A stretch of DNA of 64,000 nucleotides, taken from Maritalea porphyrae. GTDB taxonomy: Bacteria > Pseudomonadota > Alphaproteobacteria > Rhizobiales > Devosiaceae. Shown one piece after another: positions 43,567 to 52,523 of the stretch. The DNA lies in the NCBI RefSeq assembly GCF_027213965.1, contig NZ_JAPWGX010000001.1, positions 682,001-746,000 on the forward strand, given 5' to 3'. The notes under the pieces were generated by a model. That model saw only the letters and a program-made list of their open reading frames with translations. It was not told the DNA's origin and did no database searches. The first letter of the stretch is position 1. Every line of letters starts with the position of its first letter. A program made the position numbers and the translations under genes.

Positions 43567-45363
43567 ATGGACTTCATTCTTTCAAGAATTAGGCAATTTG
43601 GGCGCGACGAAAGTGGCGCTTTTGCTGTTATTTTCGGCGTCATCGCCATTGTACTGCTCGCCACGGGCGGCGCTGCCGTTGACTTTGTGAACATCCAGCA
43701 AAGCCGCAAGACGACGCAAATCAGCCTAGACGCAACGGTTCTGGCCCTTCAGCCAGAAATCTACAAAAAAAGCAAAGGCTGGATCACCAATAGGGCCAAC
43801 GACCTCATTGAAGAAGGTCTGTTGGGCACTGGCGTTGCAATGTCCATCAGCAGCGTGGAAATTGATAAGGAAGCTGGACGTCTTTACATCGCTGCAGATA
43901 TTTCTCAACCCACCTTATTTGTTCGACTCATTGGCATAAATGATATGAGTGCCCGGCTGATTTCTGAGGCCACACGGGCGAAAAACCGTCTTGAAGTGGC
44001 AATGGTGTTGGATAATTCGGGATCTATGTCTGGCTCTCGTATCTCCAATCTCAAAACGGCTGCCAAGTTGGCTGTCGACATTTTGATGGGTGCGGAAGAT
44101 GAGCCCGAAAAAGTGTTTATCGGCTTGGTCCCCTTTACCATGAACGTAAATGTTGGCGCGGACAAAAAGACAGCGACGTGGATGGACACACTGGGCCAAT
44201 CGTCAGCAAACTGGGACAATTTTGATAATGATGACAATGAAGACACCGGACACGACGTCACCGACGTGAACGATAGGTTTTCACGATTTGCGCTTTATGA
44301 TCAGCTCAAGAACGTAAGCTGGAAGGGATGTGTGGAAGCGCGACCCTATCCGCTTGATACCAATGATGCCACACCCAACGCGTCTAACGGCGACACCTAC
44401 TTTGTACCCATGTTTAATCCAGATGGACCAGACAGCGGCGCATCAACGACCGCTGATTATTTGGACGATGATGGCGGCACATGCGTTGCGCCAACAGAGC
44501 CGGGCGAATGCACATTTCGGAGCTGGCCTGGAACAAAGAAGAAAAAGGGCAGCAGAGCGCCTGGGCAGTATAGTTGGTGGAATCCTGACAAAGGGAGTTC
44601 AACATCAGGCACCGATGCTTGTAGCTGCGACGGGCAAACGATCACATCTACGACTACTTGGAATGATAAGAAAAAGGGAATGATCACACAGGTCACATGT
44701 GACACATCTGGCTCATCATCTTTGTCACCCCGTGAATACCAAGAACGGCTATGTAAATATAATGGCGCTTCGGCTTCGCCAAGTTCAGGGGATCACTCTC
44801 CCAACGGGACTTGTATCAGTCGCGAGATTTTGCCGCTGACCAACAAAAAATCGACCCTGAAGACTAATATCACCGCCATGGTGGCAGGTGGGGGCACGAA
44901 CATACACATGGGCACCATTTGGGGCTGGCGTGTATTGTCGCCCACCGCTCCATACGATGAGGGTGTGGCTTACAATGATGGTGCAAGCAAGGTTATGATC
45001 ATCATGACGGATGGCCAGAACTATTCGTCACAATGGGGAAGCTTTAACGGGGCATATTATTACCCGGCCTATTCTTGGCCCTACAACAAACGCCTTGGTG
45101 ACGTAGGGTGGTCGAACTCGTCCATTATTGCTGAAATGGATAAACGCACCAAAGAAGCGTGTGAAAACGCGAAGGCAAAACCATCCGAAATAGAAATTTA
45201 CACGATTGGCTTGGGCATTTCGAAAAGCTCGTCCAACGGGAAAATGCTATCTGCCTGTGCATCGGATGCTGGGCATGCCTATTTCCCGTCAACGCCGTCG
45301 GATTTGGTTTCCACGTTTGAAACGATCGCAAACCAGCTGTCAGACTTGCGTCTTTCGAAATAA
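43567..45363 (+). CDS. TadG-like pilus-assembly protein with von Willebrand factor A domain
   Basis: A 598-residue protein. The N-terminus (FGRDESGAFAVIFGVIAIVLLATGGAAVDF, residues 11-40, in pieces DESGAFAVIF and GVIAIVLLATGG) is a TadE/TadG-like Flp prepilin segment with the conserved Glu and one membrane helix. A VWA domain starts near 143, with the MIDAS motif MVLDNSGSMSGS (Asp149, Ser151, Ser153), and resumes at KVMIIMTDGQN. Between them sits a ~200-residue Gly/Ser/Asp-rich insertion with eight Cys. It is probably anchored in the inner membrane, facing the periplasm or surface, with a role in adhesion. No other tad genes are adjacent. Confidence 0.88.
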   Translation: MDFILSRIRQFGRDESGAFAVIFGVIAIVLLATGGAAVDFVNIQQSRKTTQISLDATVLALQPEIYKKSKGWITNRANDLIEEGLLGTGVAMSISSVEIDKEAGRLYIAADISQPTLFVRLIGINDMSARLISEATRAKNRLEVAMVLDNSGSMSGSRISNLKTAAKLAVDILMGAEDEPEKVFIGLVPFTMNVNVGADKKTATWMDTLGQSSANWDNFDNDDNEDTGHDVTDVNDRFSRFALYDQLKNVSWKGCVEARPYPLDTNDATPNASNGDTYFVPMFNPDGPDSGASTTADYLDDDGGTCVAPTEPGECTFRSWPGTKKKKGSRAPGQYSWWNPDKGSSTSGTDACSCDGQTITSTTTWNDKKKGMITQVTCDTSGSSSLSPREYQERLCKYNGASASPSSGDHSPNGTCISREILPLTNKKSTLKTNITAMVAGGGTNIHMGTIWGWRVLSPTAPYDEGVAYNDGASKVMIIMTDGQNYSSQWGSFNGAYYYPAYSWPYNKRLGDVGWSNSSIIAEMDKRTKEACENAKAKPSEIEIYTIGLGISKSSSNGKMLSACASDAGHAYFPSTPSDLVSTFETIANQLSDLRLSK

Positions 45364-45383
45364 GAGAGAATGGCTTGGGGAGG

Positions 45384-45460
45384 TGGTACCGCCTCCCCGG
45401 CTCGAACGGGGGACCCCTAGTTCCACAAACTAGTGCTCTAACCAACTGAGCTAAGGCGGC
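45384..45460 (-). tRNA. tRNA-His (anticodon GTG)
   Basis: A complete 77-base cloverleaf including encoded CCA at 45384-45386. Acceptor GCCGCCT/AGGCGGT, D-arm GCTC/GAGC, anticodon stem CTAGT/ACTAG with loop TTGTGGA (anticodon GTG), variable loop GGGTC, T-arm CCCCG-TTCGAGC-CGGGG. The discriminator is A73 and the first pair is G1-U72. No G is encoded or needed at -1 by this pattern, as reported for Caulobacter-type alphaproteobacterial tRNA-His. Confidence 0.96.
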
Positions 45461-45690
45461 TTATCCATTTTGTGCGCCGATACATAAGGCCCACATCATA
45501 TCTTTGCAAGAGTGCTTTTAGGCCAAATTACACTTTTTTTCCACACCCTGACCATCTTAACCATGAAACCGGACTGTTTGGGCACAGAACACGGTTTTTA
45601 TGGACCAATCCCTTGATGCGCGATATTTAAATAAGAGTAAACTAATGCGCCAAGATTGTTTCAGTTTGGCACAGGGAAGTAAGAGTAGTT

Positions 45691-48576
45691 ATGCAGCAGG
45701 ACTGGATTTATACCGAAGTGGGAAAGCGCGTATTGGGTTACGCACTTGATCCGCGTCCTGTTTGGTTCTGGAATGGGGATGGAAGCGAACTCATTTGGCG
45801 CAACCTTGCTGCCAAGCTTTTCCGCTCCAAATTCAAAAAGAAGGGCTTAAAGTTTTTGCCCGACCCGGTGCCGCTAAAGGGCCAAGTGACGCGCTTAATT
45901 CGCTTGGGCAACGATGGTCGCGCGTCGGTTTCACGGATGCGGTTTCAGATGGGCAAAAAGCCAGTTTCTGCCACCTGTTCATGTGTGCCTCTTAAAACCG
46001 AAGATGGATCAAAAGGTCTTTTGGTCATCTCAACAGATAGTGTTGACTTTGGTTTGTTTGATGGCGACGCATTTGCCTTGGTTGCGGATGAGCAATTGTT
46101 TTCCCCCGCACAAGACTATGTAATCATTAACGCAGAACGCGAAATCGTTGCAGGCGCCACATCTTCTGGCGACGCTGATGAACTTCAAAATGTGCTGGCT
46201 CTGCCGTTTGAAGCGCTAAGCGCGGCTTCTCGACTTGACGTCAGCTTAAAAGCGGGTGCGTCGTTGTTGATGTTGGACTTGGGTCAATTGGCGCCGACTG
46301 ACGAACCTGTGCTCTCCCAACCCATCCTAGCAGATGACGTGAATGCAACAGATTCTGCTGTTCCAACAGAAATCGATGCCGACGAACAAACAAGCGCAGA
46401 ACCAACTGTAAAAGAGCCCCCTCTGCTTGAAGGCAACGAATTTGATGGTGCACAAGCCGATGAAGAGCAAGCGCTATTAGAGCCAACCGCCGAGGAACAA
46501 AGTGAAGTGGAAGATGACGCCTATGATATGGCGCATCTGGACACGATGGACGCTCTAACTGATCAAACCGAAGAAACGCGGGCTCAAAGCGAAGACAATG
46601 CTTCAGAGGAACAGGCTGAAACAGATGATGGTTTGAGCGCTCCTTCTGCCCTCACCGATTTGATCGATCACCTTTATAAATCTGGCGGCAATATCACCAC
46701 CTCGGAGTTGGATGATGCAGACCTGCTGGCGCAAAACCGCATTGATGCTGAGGTCGACTTTGCCGATGACGCATTGGCAGACATTGAAACTTTGCCCGAA
46801 GCAGAAATAGATCGGCTCAGCACCCCGCTTGAAGAGGTGCGCGACGAGATGGCAGCACTTGATGATGGCGAGGCTGAGCAGGAAGAAACGAGCCTGTGGA
46901 GCATTTCAGCCAGTGAAGTCACACGCGATGTTGAAACAACAACATCGTCTGCGATCAATCAAGATGAGGATAAAACGTCAAAATACAATTTTGATGAATT
47001 GTCACGCATTCTGCGCGAACGCGTAAACACAGAAGAAACGCGCAAATCAACAAAATCACCAAAAAAGCAAAAAGACGAGACAAAAGCAGCGTCTGAGCGC
47101 GAAGCAGGCAAAGTCATATCTATGACGCCAAAGCCACCCGTTTCGCCGAACGGCAAATCATCTTTGGTGGCGTTGAGCGACGAAGCCTTGGTTTTGAACA
47201 AATTGCCATTGGGCATTTTGATTTTTAAAGACCAAACGGTGCTGTTTGCCAATCGGTCAATGGCGGATTTGGCGGGCTACAACACTACAAATGATCTGCG
47301 TGATGCGGGATTGGACGAAATCCTGCCCCGAGCGGATGATGCGGGCAACGAGTTTGGCCCTGTGGCTAAGATCTTGCGCCAAGACGGTGAAAGCGTTGAT
47401 GTTGTGGCGCGTTTGCAAACAACGATTTGGCATGGCCAAAACGCCTATATGTTGACGGCGCGGGAAGAGCCTTCCACGCGGCCGAGCAATGGCATTATTT
47501 CCCAAGGGCGTGACGGCGCACAAATCGATTTTGGCAAGATATCAGCTGCCCTTGGTCAAGGGTGCATTCAGCTCAATCGCGCTGGCTATGTTTTGGATTT
47601 GGATGCGCGCGGCAGCCAACTATTCGGGCCATCAATCGACTTGCTGCGCAATCGCCCCATTCTTGAATATGTGTCTACCGACACACGAAGCGCTTACCTG
47701 AGCGTGCTTTCGGGCGACGCGGAAACGGGTACCATCAAGGTATTTGCAGGGGCTGAACATTGCGAGATCAAGCTGTTTTTGCAAGACATCGAAGATCAAT
47801 CTAGTTCGATTTTTGGGCTAGTGACGAAAGTGCATGCGGATCAGGAACAAATTGACCACCAAAAGGACGAACTCAACAGCATTCTACCCATTTTGAGCCG
47901 CGAAATCCGCCGCCCATTGGCCTCCATTGCCGGTTTCAACAGTCTGATGAAAGACGAAGCCTATGGTGCGATTGAGAACGATCGCTATAAAGAATATATA
48001 GCCGACATTCACGCTGCGACCCGTCAAATCGAGCAGGTGATTGGTGAAATTGATGACCTAAGTCGCCTCAATATTGGTGAAATTGAACTGACGAACAATC
48101 ATATCGATTTGGGGTTGATGCTCAATCGGTGCATCGTGCGCATTCGTGGCCAAGCCAATGCGCAACAGGTTTTTGTACGTAGCGCGATACCAGAAACCAG
48201 CTATTTTGTTGAAGCGGACGAAAAACTGCTGACCCAAACCATCATGAACCTTTTGGCCAGCGCGGTCACCCTTACGCCCGCTGGGGGCAACGTGGTGCTA
48301 AGCGCTGTGCGTGACGACAAAGGTGATCTGATGATCCACGTGCGCGACATGGGTGAGCACGGGCAAAACCGGCACGAACAATTTATTGTCTACCATGAGC
48401 CTGTTGGCGATCAAGAGAAACCAGCAGATTTTGTGCGCTCCGGGGTTGGCCTTTCGCTAACGCAAGCGCTGGCCAAGGCCAATGCATTCTCCCTGTCGCT
48501 GGACCAAATTGGGCGCTCAGGAATGCTTATGGAGTTGGCCATTCCCGCGGATCGGGTGACGGGCACGTTAAACTAG
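45691..48576 (+). CDS. PAS/histidine-kinase-like protein lacking the phospho-His (PdhS/DivL-like)
   Basis: A 961-residue protein without clear membrane helices. A globular N-terminal part (about 1-200) is followed by a long acidic low-complexity region (about 205-460). A PAS domain lies near 500-610 (LVLNKLPLGILIFKDQTVLF), with a second PAS-like segment near 615-715. Then come a HisKA-like dimerisation helix pair (about 727-795) and a HATPase-like domain (about 830-960). The helix reads ILSREIRRPLASIAGF, where Arg737 stands in place of the phospho-His. The ATPase N-box (MNLLASAV) and G1 box (VRDMGEHG) are weak. So it is likely a scaffold or regulator rather than a kinase, as DivL is in Caulobacter. 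Confidence 0.85.
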   Translation: MQQDWIYTEVGKRVLGYALDPRPVWFWNGDGSELIWRNLAAKLFRSKFKKKGLKFLPDPVPLKGQVTRLIRLGNDGRASVSRMRFQMGKKPVSATCSCVPLKTEDGSKGLLVISTDSVDFGLFDGDAFALVADEQLFSPAQDYVIINAEREIVAGATSSGDADELQNVLALPFEALSAASRLDVSLKAGASLLMLDLGQLAPTDEPVLSQPILADDVNATDSAVPTEIDADEQTSAEPTVKEPPLLEGNEFDGAQADEEQALLEPTAEEQSEVEDDAYDMAHLDTMDALTDQTEETRAQSEDNASEEQAETDDGLSAPSALTDLIDHLYKSGGNITTSELDDADLLAQNRIDAEVDFADDALADIETLPEAEIDRLSTPLEEVRDEMAALDDGEAEQEETSLWSISASEVTRDVETTTSSAINQDEDKTSKYNFDELSRILRERVNTEETRKSTKSPKKQKDETKAASEREAGKVISMTPKPPVSPNGKSSLVALSDEALVLNKLPLGILIFKDQTVLFANRSMADLAGYNTTNDLRDAGLDEILPRADDAGNEFGPVAKILRQDGESVDVVARLQTTIWHGQNAYMLTAREEPSTRPSNGIISQGRDGAQIDFGKISAALGQGCIQLNRAGYVLDLDARGSQLFGPSIDLLRNRPILEYVSTDTRSAYLSVLSGDAETGTIKVFAGAEHCEIKLFLQDIEDQSSSIFGLVTKVHADQEQIDHQKDELNSILPILSREIRRPLASIAGFNSLMKDEAYGAIENDRYKEYIADIHAATRQIEQVIGEIDDLSRLNIGEIELTNNHIDLGLMLNRCIVRIRGQANAQQVFVRSAIPETSYFVEADEKLLTQTIMNLLASAVTLTPAGGNVVLSAVRDDKGDLMIHVRDMGEHGQNRHEQFIVYHEPVGDQEKPADFVRSGVGLSLTQALAKANAFSLSLDQIGRSGMLMELAIPADRVTGTLN

Positions 48577-48602
48577 TTGCGACATTCTGTCGCACCAACT
48601 AG
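48573..48602 (+). terminator. Possible hairpin terminator at the end of the PAS/kinase-like gene
   Basis: GCGACA-ttc-TGTCGC inner stem flanked by CTAGTT/AACTAG with a 3-base bulge; it overlaps the stop codon. There is no T-run after it, so termination is uncertain. Confidence 0.4.
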
Positions 48603-48653
48603 CCAATTCTCATTGTGCGTAAACACCAAGATATATAGAGTTTTGTACTCCAG

Positions 48654-48670
48654 TTTAGAATGGTTCCAAA
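48654..48670 (+). promoter_or_regulatory. Iron control element (Irr box) upstream of fbpA
   Basis: TTTAGAATGGTTCCAAA, one mismatch from the Irr-binding consensus TTTAGAA-N3-TTCTAAA known from alphaproteobacteria. It lies about 115 bases before the fbpA start, a fitting place for iron-dependent control of an Fe(III) transporter. Confidence 0.7.
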
Positions 48671-48783
48671 AAGCCCGCTCAAATAGGCCATAATTGCTTG
48701 ATCTGACGCATTGACGCGCGAAGGAAAAGCGAACAAAACCCCTGCAACACAAGGACTTTCAAGCCAACACATGGAGTGAGTAA

Positions 48784-49815
48784 ATGAATTTGTCCAAATC
48801 ACTTGCAGCGACTTTGATTGCAGGCACATCATTCTTCGGCACCGTTGCCGTCGCCGACGAAATCAATGTTTACAGCTATCGTCAGCCAGAACTTTTGAAA
48901 CCACTCACCGATGCATTTGAAGCTGAAACAGGCATCAAAACAAATGTGTTGTTTGCAAAAAATGGTCTTGTGGACCGTTTAAGTTCAGAAGGGCAAAACT
49001 CGCCAGCCGATGTTTTGCTGACCGTTGATGTTGGTCGTTTGGATGCCATGAAAAAAGCCGACATCTGGCAAGCCATCCCTGCGGATGTAACGGCAAACTT
49101 GCCAGCAGAATTTGTTGATCCAGACGGCGCATGGGCAGCATTGTCGCTACGCGCCCGCATCTTCTATGTCTCAAAGGACCGCGTTGAAGAAACAGCAATG
49201 TCTTATGAAGACTTGGCAGATCCGAAATGGAAAGGTCGCGTTTGTACCCGCTCTGGCCAACATTCTTACACCATTGGTCTGGTTGCAGCACAAATTGCCA
49301 ATAATGGCGTAGAAGCGACAAAAACGTGGCTTGAAGGCGTTCGGGACAACCTCGCCCGCAAACCAACAGGCAACGACCGTGCACAAGTTAAAGCGATTTA
49401 TTCTGGTGAGTGCGACATTGCAATTGGCAACACTTACTATATGGGCAAAATGGTCACCAACGACAAAGAGCCAGAGCAAAAAGACTGGGCCGCTTCTGTT
49501 CGCTTGATCTACCCGGGTGCTGAGCAAAGCAAAACCCACGTGAACATTTCAGGTGTTGGCATTGCGAAAAATGCACCGAACCTTGAAAACGCGAAGAAAT
49601 TCATCCAGTTCCTTTTGTCAAATGATGCACAAGCCATCTATGCGGAAACCAACTTTGAGTTCCCAGTGGTGCCAGGTGTTGCCTCTTCTGACTTGGTTGC
49701 AAGCTGGGGTGAATTGCACGCCGACACATTGCCGCTTGCATCAATTGCTGACAAACGCGACGAAGCCAGCAAATTGGTGGACGAAGTTAAGTTTGACGAA
49801 GGCCCACAAAACTAG
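48784..49815 (+). CDS. fbpA: Fe(III) ABC transporter substrate-binding protein
   Basis: A 343-residue periplasmic binding protein of the FbpA/FutA type (solute-binding family 1). Residues 1-24 are a signal peptide ending VAVA-DE. The mature start INVYSYRQPELLKPL is typical, as is LFAKNGLVDRL. The twin Tyr in GNTYYMGKM (about residues 217-225) match the tyrosines that coordinate Fe(III). The ATG at 48784 has a GGAG site. The permease gene follows 62 bases later, with a stem-loop in between, and an Irr box lies upstream. Confidence 0.94.
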   Translation: MNLSKSLAATLIAGTSFFGTVAVADEINVYSYRQPELLKPLTDAFEAETGIKTNVLFAKNGLVDRLSSEGQNSPADVLLTVDVGRLDAMKKADIWQAIPADVTANLPAEFVDPDGAWAALSLRARIFYVSKDRVEETAMSYEDLADPKWKGRVCTRSGQHSYTIGLVAAQIANNGVEATKTWLEGVRDNLARKPTGNDRAQVKAIYSGECDIAIGNTYYMGKMVTNDKEPEQKDWAASVRLIYPGAEQSKTHVNISGVGIAKNAPNLENAKKFIQFLLSNDAQAIYAETNFEFPVVPGVASSDLVASWGELHADTLPLASIADKRDEASKLVDEVKFDEGPQN

Positions 49816-49831
49816 GCTTTGCACAAATTCC

Positions 49832-49865
49832 AAATCCGCTATACCAAGACAGGGATAGCGGATTT
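49832..49865 (+). other. Stem-loop between fbpA and fbpB
   Basis: Perfect 11-bp inverted repeat AAATCCGCTAT/ATAGCGGATTT with a 12-base loop, starting 17 bases after the fbpA stop. There is only a short TTGATTGG afterwards. It may stabilise the fbpA message or partly end transcription so that the binding protein is made in excess. Confidence 0.75.
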
Positions 49866-49877
49866 GATTGGAGAAGA

Positions 49878-51536
49878 ATGATCGCTGGTCAAAGCGGCAA
49901 AGCTCACAACTTTATTGCAGGCGCGATTTCGCGCCTGTCTTTTGTTGAGCTCATTGTCATTTTTTCTATGGCCCTGCCAACTTTGGCGCTCGGGTGGCTT
50001 GCGGTTGGCGCCTTTGGCACTGAGGGCGGCTTGTTCTCGCGCATGTTGCCTGTTGCCTTAAGAGAGACGGGACTCCTTCTTCTTCTCGTTGGCTTGTTCA
50101 CCGGGTTCATTGGCCTATTCAGCGCGTGGCTTGTTTCTAGTTTTGAGTTTCCGGGACGAAAATTGTTTGAATGGGCGCTGATTTTGCCCATCGCCATTCC
50201 CACCTACATTTCTGCATATGCTTGGGTTGAAGTGATGGATTTCACCGGCCCGTTGCAAACCGCCATCCGCATGCTGACCGGCGCCACCTCAATGCGCGAT
50301 TATTGGTTCCCTGATTTTCGCACGATCGGCGGCGCGGCCTTTGTGATGAGCCTTGTTTTATACCCCTATGTTTATCTGAGCTGCCGTGCGTTCTTTTTGA
50401 TGCAATCTGGCGTTTTGGTTGCCGCCAGCCGCACCCTAGGTGCGGGGCCATGGCGCACGTTCCGCGATGTGATATTACCACTGGCGCGCCCTGCCCTGAT
50501 CGTTGGGGTGTCACTTGCCTTGATGGAAGTGATCAATGATGTGGGGGCCGTTGAGTTTTTCGGCGTCAACACGCTCACCGCCATTGTTTATGCCACATGG
50601 CTGAACCAATCCAACCTGCCCGGCGCAGCGCAATTGGCGGTCACCACCGTCATCATTATCGCTGGATTGATCTGGCTTGAGCAGCATGAACGGCGCAAAC
50701 TCGACTATCTCACCAAGCGCGATAGCCGTGTGCCACCTTCCCGCTCCAAACTGCCGCCCATCGTTGCCGCTGGCGCCTTGGTATTCTGCATGAGCATTGT
50801 AGGCCTTGGTTTTTTGGTCCCCGTTTCCGAACTGATGTCCACCGCAATGGTTAGGGTCATGCGCGGCGTGATCGGCGCTGAGATATTTGAAGCGCTTTGG
50901 ACCACCGTCTGGCTGGCCCTTGTGGGCGCGGCCATTTGTGTGGCAATCGGCTATTTTACGGCCCGACGCATGGTCAATGCAGATGGCAGCCGCAACCTTT
51001 CCTATCTTGCCACTTTTGGCTATGCGGTGCCCGGCACTGTGCTGGCGATCGGCGTTTTGGTACCGCTTGGGTTCCTAGACGGTGTGATCAACGACGCGAC
51101 CCGCGCTTGGTTTAATGTTACCGTTGGTTTGATCCTTTCGGGTTCACCCATTGCCATCCTTTACGCCTATTCTGTCCGATTTCTCACCGTCAGCCACAAC
51201 TCACTCGAGGCGGCCATGAAAAAGCGTGGCGTCAATTTGCTCGAAGCAGCCCATGTGTTGGGCGCGAACCGCTGGCGCTCCCTAATTGAGGTTGACCTGC
51301 CCACCCTGCGCCCCGCGCTTGTGGCAGCGCTGACACTCGTATTTGTCGAATGCATCAAAGAGCTACCCGCCACCCTATTGTTGCGTCCCTTGGGGCTAGA
51401 AACCCTTTCGACCTATGTTTACGCCGAAGCGAGCCTTGAGAACTTTGAAAGCGCTGCCGTGCCCGCCTTATTGATCATCACCATCGGCTTGGTACCCGCC
51501 ATTTTGGGCGGCAAAATGCAGAGTGGTGAGCGGTAA
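49878..51536 (+). CDS. fbpB: Fe(III) ABC transporter permease (fused two-domain)
   Basis: A 552-residue inner-membrane permease of the FbpB type. It has two homologous halves of about six helices each. Each half carries an EAA-type coupling loop: the first around AASRTLGAGPWRTFRDVILPLARPA, the second around EAAHVLGANRWRSLIEVDLPTLRPA. The ATG at 49878 follows GGAGAAGA. It moves Fe(III) released by FbpA. The partner ATPase (FbpC) is not encoded next to it: the following gene is a phosphoesterase, and the 228 bases between hold no recognised gene. Confidence 0.93.
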   Translation: MIAGQSGKAHNFIAGAISRLSFVELIVIFSMALPTLALGWLAVGAFGTEGGLFSRMLPVALRETGLLLLLVGLFTGFIGLFSAWLVSSFEFPGRKLFEWALILPIAIPTYISAYAWVEVMDFTGPLQTAIRMLTGATSMRDYWFPDFRTIGGAAFVMSLVLYPYVYLSCRAFFLMQSGVLVAASRTLGAGPWRTFRDVILPLARPALIVGVSLALMEVINDVGAVEFFGVNTLTAIVYATWLNQSNLPGAAQLAVTTVIIIAGLIWLEQHERRKLDYLTKRDSRVPPSRSKLPPIVAAGALVFCMSIVGLGFLVPVSELMSTAMVRVMRGVIGAEIFEALWTTVWLALVGAAICVAIGYFTARRMVNADGSRNLSYLATFGYAVPGTVLAIGVLVPLGFLDGVINDATRAWFNVTVGLILSGSPIAILYAYSVRFLTVSHNSLEAAMKKRGVNLLEAAHVLGANRWRSLIEVDLPTLRPALVAALTLVFVECIKELPATLLLRPLGLETLSTYVYAEASLENFESAAVPALLIITIGLVPAILGGKMQSGER

Positions 51537-51764
51537 GGTTAGGCTAGCGTTGGGCTTTTGTTCCGCCAGTTGTTTTGTCAGGTCTGGTTTGAGCACAGAT
51601 TGCGCATTCATCAGGGTGCGGCGAATGATGGCTTTTCCAACGGTCAAAACGTCTGGGCTGCTGCTCGACTGCGCAAACCGTCACTTTTTGGCAGGAGCCG
51701 AAAGAGATGCGGAGTAATCAGGAAGCCTATTGCCAACCAGCTTAGGCGTTACTAGATTGCCCAA

Positions 51765-52523
51765 ATGAAAGATTTTGATCTCAATCGTTTCGCCGTGATT
51801 GCTGACATTCACAGTAACTCTGACGCTTTGAAGGCTGTCCTGCAGGACATCTCGGCACAAGGTATCAGAAGCGTCGTCAATCTTGGGGATCATCTGAGTG
51901 GCCCAATGGCTGCTCGTGAAACCGCAGAACTACTTTTGGATCATGAAATGCCGTCGATCCGAGGCAATCATGACCGCTGGCTTGTTGAGAACAAGCGCGA
52001 GGACATGATCTCGATTGATGGGGCCGCTTTCGACCAACTTGACGCCCGCCACTTGGCCTGGCTTCGGGATTTGCAGCCGACGCTCTGGCTGTCTGACGAT
52101 ATATTCGCCTGTCACGGAACTCCGAGTAGCGACACAGCTTATTGGATGGAGGAGGTTTCGCCGGAGGGCGAGGTTGTTACCAGGTCACGGGATGCAGTCT
52201 CATCCGAGGCATCTGGGATCAAGGCAAGTCTTATGTTATGTGGTCACACGCATCTTCCCCGCCGGATGGACCTACCCGATGGCCGTATCATCCTGAACCC
52301 CGGCAGTGTTGGGTGTCCTGGCTATATTGACGACACCCCAGTGCACCATGTGGTGCAGACGGGTACTAGTGCGGCGTGCTATGCGCTGGTCGAGAGGGCG
52401 AAAGTCGGATGGACGACGACTTTCCGACACGTACCCTACGATCCGAACAGGATGATTGAGTTAGCGAAGACTGCCAATCATCCCAATTGGGAAAGTAGAC
52501 TGGCGACGGGCTGGGTTAACTGA
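51765..52523 (+). CDS. Calcineurin-like metallophosphoesterase
   Basis: A 252-residue protein of the Metallophos_2/YfcE-like class. The metal-binding motifs are in order: AVIADIHSNSDAL (D-x-H), VVNLGDHLSGP (GD), IRGNHDRW (GNHD), LMLCGHTHLPRRM (GHTH). It likely cleaves a phosphomonoester or diester; the substrate is unknown. Its codon use, richer in cgg, gag and gtc than the neighbours, hints at separate origin. It interrupts the space between the iron and peptide transporter operons. Confidence 0.88.
   Translation: MKDFDLNRFAVIADIHSNSDALKAVLQDISAQGIRSVVNLGDHLSGPMAARETAELLLDHEMPSIRGNHDRWLVENKREDMISIDGAAFDQLDARHLAWLRDLQPTLWLSDDIFACHGTPSSDTAYWMEEVSPEGEVVTRSRDAVSSEASGIKASLMLCGHTHLPRRMDLPDGRIILNPGSVGCPGYIDDTPVHHVVQTGTSAACYALVERAKVGWTTTFRHVPYDPNRMIELAKTANHPNWESRLATGWVN

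Noticed and set aside
45125-45445. 106-codon minus-strand frame at the end of the TadG-like gene
   Set aside because: It runs through the tRNA-His gene and antisense to the TadG-like gene; its sequence is explained by those features.
48599-48832. 77-codon minus-strand frame upstream of fbpA
   Set aside because: It overlaps the Irr box and the fbpA start, has no ribosome site and no recognisable protein pattern.
51537-51764. Short open frames between fbpB and the phosphoesterase
   Set aside because: The 64-65-codon frames overlap fbpB or lack ribosome sites, and none resembles FbpC or any other family I recognise.
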